A stretch of DNA of 64,000 nucleotides. Origin: Xylogone sp. PMI_703 (Eukaryota; Ascomycota; Leotiomycetes). Positions 1 through 12,800 of this stretch are shown piece by piece. The stretch spans positions 1 through 64,000 of the forward strand of contig JAJTUQ010000010.1 of NCBI GenBank assembly GCA_021399445.1, written 5' to 3'. The position numbers were made by a program, and so were the translations under genes. Under the pieces are notes generated by a model, which was not told the origin of the DNA, searched no databases, and worked only from the letters and a program-made list of their open reading frames with translations. Position 1 is the stretch's first letter. Each line of letters begins with the position of its first letter.

Positions 1-807
1 TAATAAAAAGAAACTATAAATATATTAATAATCTTATGGATCAGATTATATAAAACAAAAAAAAAGTAATTTTGAAACAGATAATCAACGAAGTATTAAA
101 TAAAGTTTATAATAAAAAATATTTAAATATAAATAAAAAAAGTATATTCTTCAGCAAAAAGTATATAATCATATTCGAACCAAAAAGAATAAACATTAAA
201 AGAATAATAATATATTCTTAATTCATGTACATAAATAATTATCATCAGTTTCTGGGAAATGAACTAAATAAAGTACAGTATCAGGAAGTATTTAAAGCTA
301 ACCAAAAAATGTTAATAAGAAGAATATAATACTTAATACTTACTCTAGCAACAGAATTATCAGATCATTACATTTTATTTGACGTAAGATTAGAAAATAT
401 TAACATATTGTTTAAAACAATTATCGAACAACAAAGATAAAACAACTTTATTATAATTATTAAAAAAAATATTATACTATTCAGATTACTTACTGAAAAG
501 TATAATTATATAACAAAATGAAGAAAGAAAACTATAACAACTATATATAAAGTATATACAATAAAGATAAAAATCAAGAAAAAGTTATTTAGGAAATACT
601 TTATCATTATAAAAGAAAATTCTAAGAGTACTAATAAAGATATAAAAATAAAAGAATAAAAAAAACTCAGAAAGACTTTAACTCAAGGCTAAAGTCCTCA
701 GAAGACTAATTATTTATAAAGTATTTAAATATATTTCTTTTTTTTAGAGTATATTATAGCCAAAAGACTTATAATACACTAAAAGACATATATAATAAAA
801 AAACCTG
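1..807. other. AT-rich unassigned sequence, probably body of an unidentified element
   Basis: Very AT-rich sequence with stops in all frames. It does not match the Gyp1, Gyp2, Cop1 or Cop2 copies elsewhere in the window. An A-rich stretch ending just before 808, followed by a TG-starting LTR-like segment, would fit the 3' end of a plus-strand retroelement running in from the left. No motif was recognised, so the assignment is inference only. Confidence 0.3.
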
Positions 808-1027
808 TTATATATTAATAATAATTATACCAAGCCAAGCCAGTATATATTGATGATAAGCCCCGGATAGTAAACCAACAACCTTTTTATACTTAACCAA
901 GGAAATAATTCGTTCGTTTACTTTATGTACTTGTTATTTATATAGTTCTATGTAATCCTGTCACATAAACTCTATTCTTATATACTCTAGCCAGCGTTAT
1001 TGTTATACTCATACTATTACTTCCACA
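808..1027 (+). repeat. putative 3' LTR of an unidentified retroelement
   Basis: This segment begins TGTTATATATTAAT after an A-rich run (a possible polypurine tract) and ends CTTCCACA exactly where Gyp1a homology begins (about 1028-1034). It keeps more C and G than its left neighbour. The TG...CA ends and the abrupt junction suggest an LTR of about 220 bp inserted in the Gyp1a pol gene. The partner LTR and the left target duplication lie outside the window, so this is unproven. The right duplication would be ATATC at 1028-1032. Confidence 0.35.
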
Positions 1028-1032
1028 ATATC

Positions 1033-2217
1033 TGAAAAAGTATTAATTATCTTATAAACTTCTTTCTTGATATTCTAGCTCTATAACAAATATTATAGTT
1101 ATTAATGACTTTAATAATTTCTTATTAAAGTTTAAAGATAAAGAATTCTTGTTATAATTTATTTTTGGTTTTAATAATTCTTTAATGATTATATATAAAT
1201 AATTCATGTTATTCTTTTATAAACTCTTAAGTAATTATTAATGAGATAAATATTTTCTTATCTTTTAGCTAAATACCTAGAAATTCCTGATTTTCGAGTT
1301 AATTAATCTCTAGATTCCTAAAGATTTCTTTTTTTATTATAATAATTAATTTAATCTTTTTTAGTTAATCTTTATCAATAACTTATATAATCATTAATAC
1401 TTATATATAATTAAAGTATAAAATATTGTCTTTTTTTTTTGAACATAATAAGTTTTTGTTTAAAATTTCTTTTTATATAATCTGGTCATTTGTTCAAAAT
1501 ATTAACTTTAGTATTCTTTATTCTTTGAATATAATAAATTCTGAAATTGTATTATACTAATGTTTTATATTAATATATTTGTCTTTTGTTAAGATTTTTA
1601 ATAATTATAAAAGTTATTAGATTTTTGTAGTTTAATAAAATTTCGAATTAATATTTGATATTACATAAATAAACTTTTCAGTGTTTATAACATTCTATAA
1701 TAACCAAGAGTTTTTTCTTATAAATATCATAATTTAATTCAGCTAAAATAAACTTCTAAAAATAAAAGGCTATTAACCTTTAATGTCTTTTATCATCTTT
1801 TTGTAATAAAACTCTTTTTAACACTTTATTTAAGACATTTATTTTTAGTTAATATAATTTCTCAAGATTAGTATAAATTAGTATTTTGTCTTTCTTATAC
1901 TGATCTTTAATCTTTTGGAAAACTTCTTCTTACCTTTTATCTTAAACAAAAAGTATATCCTTTTTTGTTAATTCTGTTAACAGGCTAGCCTTTACTGAAT
2001 AATCTGTTATATAATATCAATAATAATTGATAAGTTTATTAAATTACTAAACTTCTTTGATTATTCTCAGAATAAATTATTTTTTAATAATTTTCACTTT
2101 CTTTAAGTTTATTTAAAATTTTTTGTCTAAAACTATTTTACTCAAAAATTTCACTTTTGTTATATTAAACTAACACTTAACTAGCTTATACTTTATGTTA
2201 TTATTAATCAATACTTT
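1033..2217 (-). pseudogene. pol: Gyp1a pol fragment: RNase H to integrase zinc region
   Basis: Read on the minus strand, this matches the Gyp1b pol region from about 14150 back to 12990. The RNase H segment around the Thr-Asp-Ala-Ser site aligns with reverse-complement sequence near 1800-1840. The fragment is cut at the left by the unidentified LTR and at the right by Cop1a. It is full of stops and is not functional. It overlaps nothing else. Confidence 0.7.
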
Positions 2218-2447
2218 TGTAAAGATTATGACTATTAAGCTCATATTATGAAAATGTTGATTCACTAAGTATTACCATATTATAAGATTAAATAAGCTTA
2301 TATTAATTTATACATTATATACTTATTCTTTTATTTAGTATTTAAGGAGTTATATCCTTAAATACTCTTTTACTAGATTATTAATTATTCTACTCTGATC
2401 GTATAACTATTGAGCATTAGTATATTCTACTCTCATAATTCTTAATA
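2218..2447 (-). repeat. Cop1a 3' LTR (230 bp)
   Basis: Starts TGTAAAGATTATG and ends CATAATTCTTAATA, the minus-strand form of the Cop1 LTR. It carries the AGTATTTAAGG inverted-repeat core seen in all Cop1 LTRs. Confidence 0.9.
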
Positions 2448-2523
2448 TTTTTACTCAGATTATACAAGTGCTATAATGTAACTTATGTCAGTCTTATCTT
2501 GTCAGTATTATCTTTGACTATTC

Positions 2524-5500
2524 TTATTATCTCTTAATTGTTCTTACTGTTACTAGACTAAGTAATTCCTTGAATTACATGAATATTGTCTTCTGTAACA
2601 GTTTTATTATATTATCGGTTATTATATTTACTGTAAGAATATAACTAATAATAATATGTTTATACTTTTCTAGGTCACGAATATAATAATAACAAATATC
2701 AATATACTTTGATCATTCATGAAAATGTAAGTTTTTTACTAACACAAGTATACCTTGATTATTTTTTAATATTTATATAATTATCAAGTTTAACTTAATA
2801 TATTGAAAGAATTTTATATTATGGAGTATTTGAACAATTTATTAACTTTGTTTGACACACATTAATATTATAATATATTCTGATTCAGTACTTGAAGTTA
2901 TTACTGAATATTACTTTTTATTCTCCTAGGAAATAAGCTTTCCGTAAAACATAATTATGTTTCTTGAAATACTTTTCCGGTTAATCTTGTTTCTTATTCA
3001 GTCTATATCTGAATATATAACTAACATAGAATTATCAGCTTGTCTGTTGTTATTATTACTTTAATGTGACGATTAATTAACTTGAATTAGAATTAGCCTA
3101 TAACGGACATACTATTTGATCGTTAATCTGGTATATTTCAAGAATTCTTTTATAATATTAGTATAATACTCTTCAGGATTACTTATATATTAATTAAACT
3201 TATTTAGAATAAATACAATATTTAGTTTAATGTTTATTATTATATATATTAAGCTTTTTATACATTCTTGATATTTAGTCAAGTTTGCTTTTTTGTTAAA
3301 GTCTAAAATTAAACATAACTTGTCATAATTAGAGATTAATACTGACTTTGATTTATATTTTTCTTGAGTTATTTTATATTAGTTCAAAATGTTATTCAGG
3401 TATTATTCTTGATCTAAGAATAATGTTTTTTTTTTTTCGATTTTTAGTAACACAAATATTAAAGATTACTTAAATCTTTTTTAGGTTTTTAGTATAAAAT
3501 CAATTTATTAATATCTTTTTAAATTATTTTAATTTTATACTCTTAATATAACAATAACAATATTATTTACATAAACGAATAATATAATTTTATGTTTTTT
3601 GTAAATATAAAAACAAAAGTCAGTTAAACTTTGGACAAATCTAATCTTAACAAGATAACTCTTATAAATTAAATTTTAGTCTTATATAAATTACTTTAGT
3701 TTATACAAACTCCGTAAAACATATAATATATACTTATTCTTTAATTTAGGTATTTTGTTTGATTAAGACAAGAAAATTCGTTTTTATAAGTATAATTCAG
3801 TAAAAGTATTCTTTATGTTATACAAGTAATATTCAAAGTTTTTCATTATAATAATAGTTATGAATATCTAAAGAATATCTATTCTAACTATAAATATAAA
3901 TATTTTAGTAAAATCTTACTTATATTTCTGAGAAAAGTCTTAAGTAATTAATCTTGCCTTGAACCTGTTTAATGTTCTGTCAAAGTTTATCTTAATAATG
4001 AATACTTATTTGGTAAAGACCAAGTTTGCACTTTCCGCGAATATTTCTTCTTTTTATATATTATTTTATTATAATAATATAATCTTTTTGTATATTATTA
4101 AAATAATAATCTTTTTGTATATTATTAAAATAATAATATTTAAATCTATTATTAAACTAGCCAGAATTATCTCGTCTAAGTCTTAATAATCTTGATCTTC
4201 TAATATTACAAATATAGTTTTAATTATTTTAATAAAACAATCTTTATCATCAGAATCGTTAAGTTTTTATTATTTTCGAAGATCATACTTTACTTCTATA
4301 AATTCTAATAATATTTGATTTTCCTTGCCAGATAAGTAAAATTTAATAAATAATACTATATTAATATTAAGTAATAAATCATAATTCTCAGCTTAAACCT
4401 AAGATTGATCCTTAATTTTATTTTCCTCATCTTCCTCATTTTTTCCTGAATAAAACATATTTATGCTTAAATCACTTATATTTTCCTGATCATGTTATTA
4501 ACTAATCTAAGTAATTAAATTAATATATATCATTCCTGAGTTCATAATAACCAGGATTATAATTTCGAAATTATTTAAATTTTTCAGGTCTAAAGGCAGT
4601 ATAAACTTAATAACTTCTTTTTGTAATCAGCCTTTTGGTTTACAGATTATTAATTTATTCTTTGTTTTTTGAAGATTATTTGTCTAAAGTTTTAAATCAA
4701 TTATTCTGCTTTAAATATTTTTATAAAAATTAATATAGCTTAATTTAATGATATAACCTTTATTTAATACATAAATTTTATATTATTAAATCATATTTAG
4801 ATTATATTCAACAAATACTATAACTTATCTATAATTCATTAATTTGTCTTTTCTTAAATTCTTCAGATATTCTTTCCAGTTTATATATAATATATATTTA
4901 TATCTAAAAACTTTAATATGATTAATACTTAAGATCTCTCCGATAAATGCCTGATACAGGTTAATAACTTTCTTATTAATTATCAGGCTAAATATTATTC
5001 AATTTCTTAAGTATATATCTGTTTTAATAATATAATTCCAGAATTCAAGCAATAAGTTAACTTTTTTCAGTAATACTTGAACATTTACTATAATTGTCTA
5101 AATTATTTACTCAGTTAAACTATTCTGGTTTGACTTATATCTTATTATTATTTCTGCTTGAATTTTAATCAAAATACTTTACTTATTTAATAATAATAAT
5201 AATTCTGAAATATTATCAGTTTTAATAACTTTAACTTTTTTTTCTATCTTATACTTTACTTAGATTTTTTATGTCCTGAGCTTTTTGATTAAATATACTT
5301 TTGTCTTTATAAAAATGTTCTAAATGTAATAAGTAATATTATCAACAATTTAAGCAAAATATCAGTCTTCCTTTATTAATAATAAGAATAGTTTACATAT
5401 ATTCACGTAGATTAATATAAGTCTTTTACTCTCTTATTTACTTGACGTTTTATTAATATAATCTTTTATCTTAGTAAGATCATAAACTTCATAAAGTTCT

Positions 5501-7599
5501 TTAGTTATAAGTTTTTATATTAATTTACTTAAAGTAATAACCTTATATAAGTTATAGATTTTTTTTACTCTAAAATAAACAAATTATTTATATTATAAAT
5601 TATAACATTATATAACTTTCTCCATTAACTTTAATGTCAGTATAAATAAAGTTTCAGTATTATTATCAGAATTTTAATTTTCTTCATTAAACAGATTAAA
5701 TCATAATTATCCTTTTTCTGTTTTAACATTATTAATCAAAATTATTTCCTTTAACTTATTTACGATAAAACTCATAATATACACTTTTCTGTATTACTTG
5801 GCTTTAATGTACTAATTCTTTTGATTCTTTTGAGTAAAATATATTATATATAAATCAAAAGAATTATCAAAACCCTTTTCACAAACATATTGACTAGAGA
5901 ATAAATTAGCCTTAAAATTTAGAATAAATAAAGTATTAAACAATAATACAGTATTTTTATCCTTTAACTTTATTTCAACAGTCCCTTTTATATATATATA
6001 TAATTTTCTACTTTTAACCTTTATCTCATAATGTTTAATATTAGTCATCAATTGTTTAAAGAGTTAAAGATTATTAGTTATATATAAAGAAATATTAATA
6101 TCTATAATCCAGACAAAAGGTTTGATCTTATATATTATTTCTTTCGATATTCTTATAACTTCGTTTTTCTTCTCGGATAAGTCATCAAAGCTTGACTTTA
6201 TCTTTAACATCTAACTATCTTTTGAAGAATGATTAACTATATATTCATAAGAATGTCGTCTTAACTTATTTTTCTTATAATAATTTTTATTTTTATTCTT
6301 TCTTATTATTTTCCGAGAATATTATAATTTATTATCCTTAAATTTAAGACCAAGAATATATTTTCTTATATTATGTCTGAGTTTATAATACTTAATAAAA
6401 TGATTTCTGTTATATAAGTAATATTTGACTTTTCTTTAGTCAAATAAGTTACTTTTATGTTTACTCCGTTAACTTGAGCTTCTGTTCCCTTTGTCTTATG
6501 ATCTTTATATTTTCTTATTTTAAGTAATAAACACTATTAAGTTAATGATCTTTTTTTATGTCTTTGAAAAATGTTAATCTTGTTTATAATTTTAAGTATT
6601 AGTTATACGTTAATTATAGTTATAATTATTAAATATTTTTCTAAAAGTCTTACAAAAAAGAATTCAAATATTTACTTTATACTAAAGTCATCCTTAAGTT
6701 CAAGGGTTACTTTTATAATTTTCCTTCTTAATTCTTGTATTCAAATCTATCTTTCTTTAATTATTATACCTTGTTCTAGCTTAAATGAGGTAAGTTAAGT
6801 TATCTTACTTTAAGTAACATAAAGTAATAACTTGTTATATTTGGAGTATAACTTTGTCCATATTAACTAAACTTCAGACTTATCACGAATTAATTTATTG
6901 TTTATAATATTAATATAAATTAAGATTATATATAAAACTTTCGTAAACATAACTTTATATTTTTTTTGTTTTTTAATATTTTATATATTATTATTTAATT
7001 TATTTTTATTCTTTATCTTCAAATTCTCTAGTTATTTTTCTATATTTTCAATAATGATCTCAGGTATTTTCGTACTTATTAATATAACAAAAATACTAAT
7101 TAATGATAAAGTTCTCTGAATCTAAGTATATTCTGTAATTATCTTGTTTAACATAAATTTTAGTAATTTTTCTTTAAAATAAAGTCTTATCAGTTTAAAC
7201 TATTCTTGCTAATTTGTTTTATTAAATATACTGGCAAAGTATTTATGTACAAAGTGATTAATGTCCATTTTCTCAAATGTTAATAAAATAAGGATAATGA
7301 AGATTTTGTCGTCTTTTGAGTTATTATATCATAACTCAAAATTAGAAAGACTTATAATTAATTGTTGAATTTAGATAAATAAATAAATATCACATCAAAA
7401 TACTTAATACTGATTAAGAGGCCATGATCTTCAAGTACTTATTGTAAACCGACAATTCGTTATACATTTACTCATCTTAAGACTTAAAACTAATCAATCT
7501 CAATTTTAACCAATACTTTATAAATCTCTTTTTTTTACTAAAGATTTATGTAATTATATGTATTTTGGCTATCCTTAATGACAGACTTACAGTGAATAT
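2524..7599 (-). pseudogene. gag-pol: Cop1a gag-pol polyprotein, RIP-degraded
   Basis: Limits were set by aligning with the Cop1b reading frame: the stop is at 2524-2526 and the start region near 7599. The order on the minus strand is Gag, aspartic protease, integrase, reverse transcriptase and RNase H. Very few open stretches survive. One, at 5812-6051, corresponds to the protease-to-integrase linker of Cop1b and reads like its segment around 18900-19080. The element cannot encode a working polyprotein. Identification rests on nucleotide similarity to Cop1b rather than on motifs read directly. Confidence 0.75.
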
Positions 7600-7654
7600 A
7601 TTCTAATTATTATTTTTCTTAATAACACTTCAACATATGTTTAAGCTCATAATC

Positions 7655-7884
7655 TATAAAGATTATGACTATTAAGCTTATATTATAGAAATGTTAATTC
7701 ATTAAGTATTACTATATTGTAAAGTTGAATAAGCTTATATTGGCTTATACATTGTATACTTATTCTTCTATCTAGTATTTAAGGGGTTATACCCTTAAAT
7801 ACTCTCTTACCGGATTATTAATTGTTTTACTCCGATCGTATAACTACTGAGCGCCAGTATACTCTGCTCCCATAATTCCTAACA
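7655..7884 (-). repeat. Cop1a 5' LTR (230 bp)
   Basis: Ends CTCCCATAATTCCTAACA, the reverse complement of the canonical Cop1 LTR start TGTTAGGAATTATGGG. This is the best-preserved LTR of Cop1a and contains the stem-loop at 7774-7803. Confidence 0.92.
7774..7803. promoter_or_regulatory. LTR stem-loop with perfect 12-bp arms
   Basis: Arms are AGTATTTAAGGG (7774-7785) and CCCTTAAATACT (7792-7803), separated by the 6-nt loop GTTATA. The structure recurs in every Cop1 LTR I inspected, for example 17071-17100 (11-bp arms after one mutation). Its role is unknown. It could be a transcription-factor palindrome or an RNA hairpin in the R region. Confidence 0.75.
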
Positions 7885-7889
7885 ACTTT

Positions 7890-9195
7890 AAGTATAATAC
7901 AAATATACTATTTATGTTTTTTTAATATCTTAGAATAAATCAAGATATTATCTAAATATATTATTATAAAACAATCTAAATATAGTCTTAAGATTATGTT
8001 ATTTACTTTTTGTATAATTATTGGTACATTTGTTAGATTAAAAAGTATAACCAAAGACTTATAAAGTCTATACTTAATTTAAATAATAATATACTATTTA
8101 TGTCTTTCTTTGATTCTTATTAGATTAAATCTTGTGATAAAGTCTAATTTCGTAAAATATTTTACTTTTATAAATATATCTTATATATCATTAACATAAA
8201 ATAATGGGTATTTGTTTTTTATAGTTTTATTATTTAAATTTCTATAATCTTTATATGATTTTCCCTGAGGGTTGTCTGACTTTAACATCTATATCAATAA
8301 TACTCTTTACAAAGAGCTTAACTTTTTGTAAAAGCTCTTTATAGTCTATTCGTGTAGTCACTTTTTCAAGATCTTATTCCTTGTAAGATTAATTCTGTAA
8401 ATAGGTTTATACAAAGAGGTTATACCTTCTTGGAGAAGGATTTTGTAGTCTTATTCTTTATATAAAGGTAAAACTGTATCCTTTGGTCATAAAATAAACA
8501 GTTTATGATAATCTTAATACTTTTCAGGAAAAATATTTAACTAATTTTGAAGGTTATCCTAAGCTGTTTCAATAATAAAAACATCTTATATTAATTATTC
8601 TTTTAGTATAATATTATAATAACATTTAAATGTCAGTTTCTTAGTTTTCCAGTTAACGTCTGGGTCATAAAACTCTAACTAAGATTGTCCTAAAATAATG
8701 TTTTCTTTTCCTAAGACTGAAATCTCGAATTAAATTTTCTTTTGATGATTATCAATTTTTATAATAAAAAATTTAGTCTTAGCAAATACTTCTTTTTTGT
8801 CAATAGAACTATTAGTCATTTGTAAGAGTTAACTAAAGGCTTCTATAAATGTCTTTAATACTTTAATGACTTTAGACAATATAAAGTTAATTTAGTTTCC
8901 AGAATTTATTATTATTCTAAGTTTTCCATTACTAAACTTGATATTCAGGCAAATTATATTTCCTTTTCTTGTTATAAATATGTTTAATATAAACTTAATA
9001 TTAAATTTTTCTTCTTAGATTAACTAAAGTAAAACCTGTTTCTTAGACTTATCTATGTTATATAAGTTATTAATATATTTCTTAAAAGTATTTATTCATC
9101 GTTAAATTTATAATAATAATTTATTTTATAATTATAATATTATTCTTAATGTTTTATATAAAACGTCATTTCTTGATATATTTTTTTTAGCCTAA
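7890..9195 (-). pseudogene. pol: Gyp1a pol fragment: protease to reverse transcriptase
   Basis: Continues the Gyp1a pol gene on the minus strand after the Cop1a insertion. It aligns with Gyp1c at about 39025-40325 and with the reverse of Gyp1b 11643-12990, that is, the end of Gag, the aspartic protease and the finger/palm part of reverse transcriptase. It is riddled with stops. It is cut at 9195/9196 by Gyp1b, whose target duplication CCTAA (9191-9195) pairs with CTTAA (16530-16534). Confidence 0.75.
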
Positions 9196-9800
9196 TGTCA
9201 CAACCCCGCAGGATTGTGACAAATGACTTAAGTACAGAGCTTTTATAGCCATTACCTTAGTTAAATAAGTATAAGTTAAGATAGTTATCTAGGACTTAGT
9301 TATAATATCATTAGTATTATTGTATTATTAATATTAACGAAAAGATAATACAAGTTCAACATTAATATTATAAAAAAGGTTATACAAACTAAAAAATAAT
9401 ATTATTAAAATTATAATATTAACCCTTTGATTATACTAACGAAGTAATAATATTATCAGAAAAATAAGTATTACTTTTCTGCTTATGTTAATGATTTGTT
9501 CATACATATAAAAACTAATATTAACAGTTAAGCAAGTACCTGGATTAAATAAGCAAATCCCATGGATCTTATGAATCCCCAGGAGGATCAATGGGATCAA
9601 TAAGACTCAAAGGAAATTCACTCTCTATATAAGTAGATAAACTTACAGTAAATAAAAGCTTCGTGCTTAACTCAATTGATTTATAGTATACCTACATTTC
9701 ATAGTAATAACCTTAAGCTTTCTGAAGCTATTCTCTTGTCTTTTACCTTTATTTATCATTTGAGTAATAAATAACCTTAAACCTTTGTAGGAACATTACA
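9196..9800 (+). repeat. Gyp1b 5' LTR (605 bp)
   Basis: Begins TGTCACAACCCCGCAGGATT and ends TAGGAACATTACA. From 9313 it holds the 17-bp phased repeat array: AGTATT at 9313, AATATT at 9330, AATACA at 9347 and AATATT at 9364, all exactly 17 bp apart. A GGATC-rich tract follows near 9560-9590, then the TATA box. Confidence 0.92.
9626..9670 (+). promoter_or_regulatory. Gyp1b TATA box and predicted RNA 5' end
   Basis: TATATAAG lies at 9626-9633. The segment GTGCTTAA at 9663-9670 lies 37 bp downstream and is the predicted start of R. Its ancestral form GTGCTCAA is complementary to the leader after the LTR. The same layout occurs in S1 (TATATAAG before GTGTTCAA) and in Gyp2. Confidence 0.6.
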
Positions 9801-9811
9801 CTTTAAATACC
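9801..9811 (+). other. Gyp1b putative self-priming primer-binding site
   Basis: The sequence directly after the 5' LTR is CTTTAAATACC. The less mutated Gyp1c copy reads CTTTGAGTACC. TTGAGTAC pairs with GTGCTCAA of the LTR with one G:U wobble. It does not begin with the TGG expected for ordinary tRNA 3'-end priming. Confidence 0.5.
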
Positions 9812-12800
9812 TTGAAACTCGAAAATATTATAGCCAGAGACTCATCTTTACAACAAAACCCTCAAGTCCCCGAAGCTAACCTTAACTCGACGACCAACTT
9901 CATCGAAAAGAAGCTAGACCTAGGAAAGATCGAGAGCTTCCGAGGAGACAGGTCTAAGCTAAAACTTTTCAAGTTCTGGACTCATCTATACTTGAACTTG
10001 CACAAGGATAAGTTCCAAAATGACTTTCAACGGATTATGTAACTACTCACTTACCTGGAAGGAGAAGTATTACAATGAGCTTTGCCGTACGTAGAGAACT
10101 TTGAAAACTTCACCGAGAAAGATAAGAGGAGGTGACAGGACATTATTAACCTATTTGTATCTTTTAAAAGCTTTAAAGAGGAAATGGAAAGAGTCTTTGG
10201 AGATCCTCACGAAACTGACAGGGCAGAACAACAATTATATACCTTGAAACAAACTGGCTTTACTTTTGCCTATAACATCAAATTCTGATAATTAAGCAAT
10301 ATAACTAACTAGGAGAATAGAGCATTAATGTTCTAATATTGCTAAGAATTGAAAAAATCCATTAAAGATGAATTGATTTATATCAAACCTCGCTTTGATA
10401 CACTTGTTAAGCAAATAAAGAAAGCTGAAAAAATTAATAATTTTTAATATAAACAACAAATAGAAAAGAAAGAAAGAATTCTTTACTCCTCATAAACAAA
10501 TAAACAAAAAGATTATGTCAATGATCGAAGGGACTTGATGAATTTCAATAAAATCATGGGAAAAAAAGACAAAGTCCAAAGAACTGTAGTAAAGAATTAC
10601 TTAAAAGAAAAAATAAATATAACTTAACTCTTGAGTAATACAAAAAAAGAAGAGAAAGGAAACTCTGCTATAAATATAGACAAGTCAGACATATTACCCA
10701 GGAATATAATAACAAGGACAAAGGAAAGTTAAAGAAGGCTAAGACAATGTCCATAATATTTTTGGCCAAAGATAACAAATCTTACAGTTCAGGTGATACT
10801 CCATTGATAGATTAGAGTGACTTTAATGAATTACCGAAAGACTTTAAGGATTGGACAATAAACCAGATCTTGTAAGTCTTTCCAACAAAAGACTTTACGG
10901 AAGAAGTTTATCATGAAACAAAAAGTCAAACGTCTTCAGGAATTTTCTCTCTTGCTGTAAGTAAGCTAAATATATTAATATTAGCTGTAGAAGAAGTGAA
11001 ACGATAAAACTTAGAAGTAATTCGCCTTGACAATTTTCCTCCTGAGGAATACTAGAATGTAACTAACTTGCTGAATATTGGCAGAGTATTAATGACTCGT
11101 GAAGGTTTTTATTAAGATAGGATTAAGACAGACATCATTGAACTTATATTTAATACTGTATTATAAGACTTTCCGAAAAGAAAGAAATGTATTAAGATTT
11201 CACTAATGTATTCTTTATACATAATACTTAAAGTATCAGAACTTAACCAAAGAATAACAGAGAAATCTTTTCGGAAAGTCTTCTGGGGTTCTGAGTTCTC
11301 TAATTATATAGAACAAGAAGATTTTATCACTTAATCTTATTAAACAAATAAGCCATAAGTAAATGAAAGAATAATATTGATTAGAATAACTCTTTACCTT
11401 GATAAAAGTTATATAGAAACCTAAAGATTAGTCAAAAGAAATATCTTTTAGAATATGTTATTCTAGCAAAATAGACTTCTCTAATACAGAATATAGAAAT
11501 TAAGAACAATAGTTAAAGTTATATAATCTAACTTCGAAAAAATCATTATTAACAGATTATACTATAATGACCCAGTATTTTACTCTCTGGGAAAAAACAT
11601 ATAGTCACCCCGACAAGACTTTTACATCTGGATTATATATTATGAAGACCAAGAAAAAATGTACTAAGCTAAGAAAAAGGTATATCAAAAAACAATTTTC
11701 TATACAAAGTATCGAGAACAATATTATGGTTATAAGATAAGCTATTATTATGAGTTTAACAATGAGTGGATACTCCTTAAGAGATATGTTAACAACTTGT
11801 TCAACCTGAGAAAGCCCAAGGCAAAGAGAACATTACCTCAGATAACCCGAAAAGAGGAATTCAATATGAAATTTGTGTCTAATATATTTATGGCCAAGGA
11901 AAAAGAAGTTATCCAGTTGAATGTTAAGTTTAATAACAAAAACTTTAAAGTTTTAGTAAATTCAGGAAACTAGATTAACCTAATCTTGTCACAAGTTACT
12001 AAGTTAATAAACATATAGACTAAAGTCTATAATCAGCCTTTATGAATAACTGACAATTTATTAGTAAAAAAAAAAGTGTTTACCAGAACTAAATCTTTTA
12101 TCATAAAAATTAAAAACTACCAAGAACAAATCCGGTTTAAGATTTCTTTCCTTAGAAAAGAAAATATTATCTTAAGATAATCTTGGTTAGAATTTTATGA
12201 CTTAAATATTAACTGAAAAACAAAGAAATTAATATTTAAATGTCATTGTAATACTAAACTAAAGGAATGACTTACATAAGATGTTTTTGTTATTAAACTT
12301 ACTTAAAATGATTTCTAGAATAAATTAGACATTTTCTTGGAAAAATATTAAGATTATCATAAACTATTTACTTTATAACCAAAGGATATAACTTTATTTC
12401 TACATAAAGACTAAGACTACGAAATTATTCTCCAGGAAAGTATAACATTTTTTTACAGACTTATTTACAGAACGAATCCTGCCAGGGATAAAATCTTGAA
12501 AAAGTGACTAAATGAGTAAACTGCAAAAAGTTTTTATAAAAAGTTAAGCTCTTCGTGGAGAGTACTATTAATATAAATGTTAAAGTTAGATGACCTCTAA
12601 GGAAGACTATATAGAGATTATAAAAATTTAAATAATAAAACCATAAAAAACAGATATTCATTACCTTGTATTAATAGTATACAAGATATGTTTATCGGAG
12701 CAAAATATTTTACGAAATTAGACTTTGTTACAGAGTTTAACTTAATAAGGATCAAAGAAGGATATGAGTAGTATATAGTTATTCGAATTAAGTATAGACT

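Larger units (their letters stand above)
2218..7884 (-). mobile_element. Cop1a: complete Ty1/copia retrotransposon inserted in Gyp1a
   Basis: A 5667-bp minus-strand element. It is flanked by the 5-bp direct repeat ACTTT (2213-2217 and 7885-7889) and bounded by two 230-bp LTRs. The same pol region uninterrupted in Gyp1c (about 39015-39050) shows the empty target. Its content matches Cop1b end to end in reverse. Decay is stronger than in Cop1b: nearly all CpA/TpG sites have been converted to TpA. The primer site 5' of the internal region (7641-7654) is the RIP-altered form of GGTTATGAGCYYGGA. Confidence 0.92.

Noticed and set aside
3959..4186. 75-codon plus-strand frame with repeated Ile/Phe stretch
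   Set aside because: Lies within Cop1a on the strand opposite to its genes, in a low-complexity ATA/ATT run.
9196..9800. regular short repeats first considered as a CRISPR-like array
   Set aside because: Period is 17 bp without distinct repeat/spacer structure, sits inside a retroelement LTR in a eukaryote, and no cas genes exist here.
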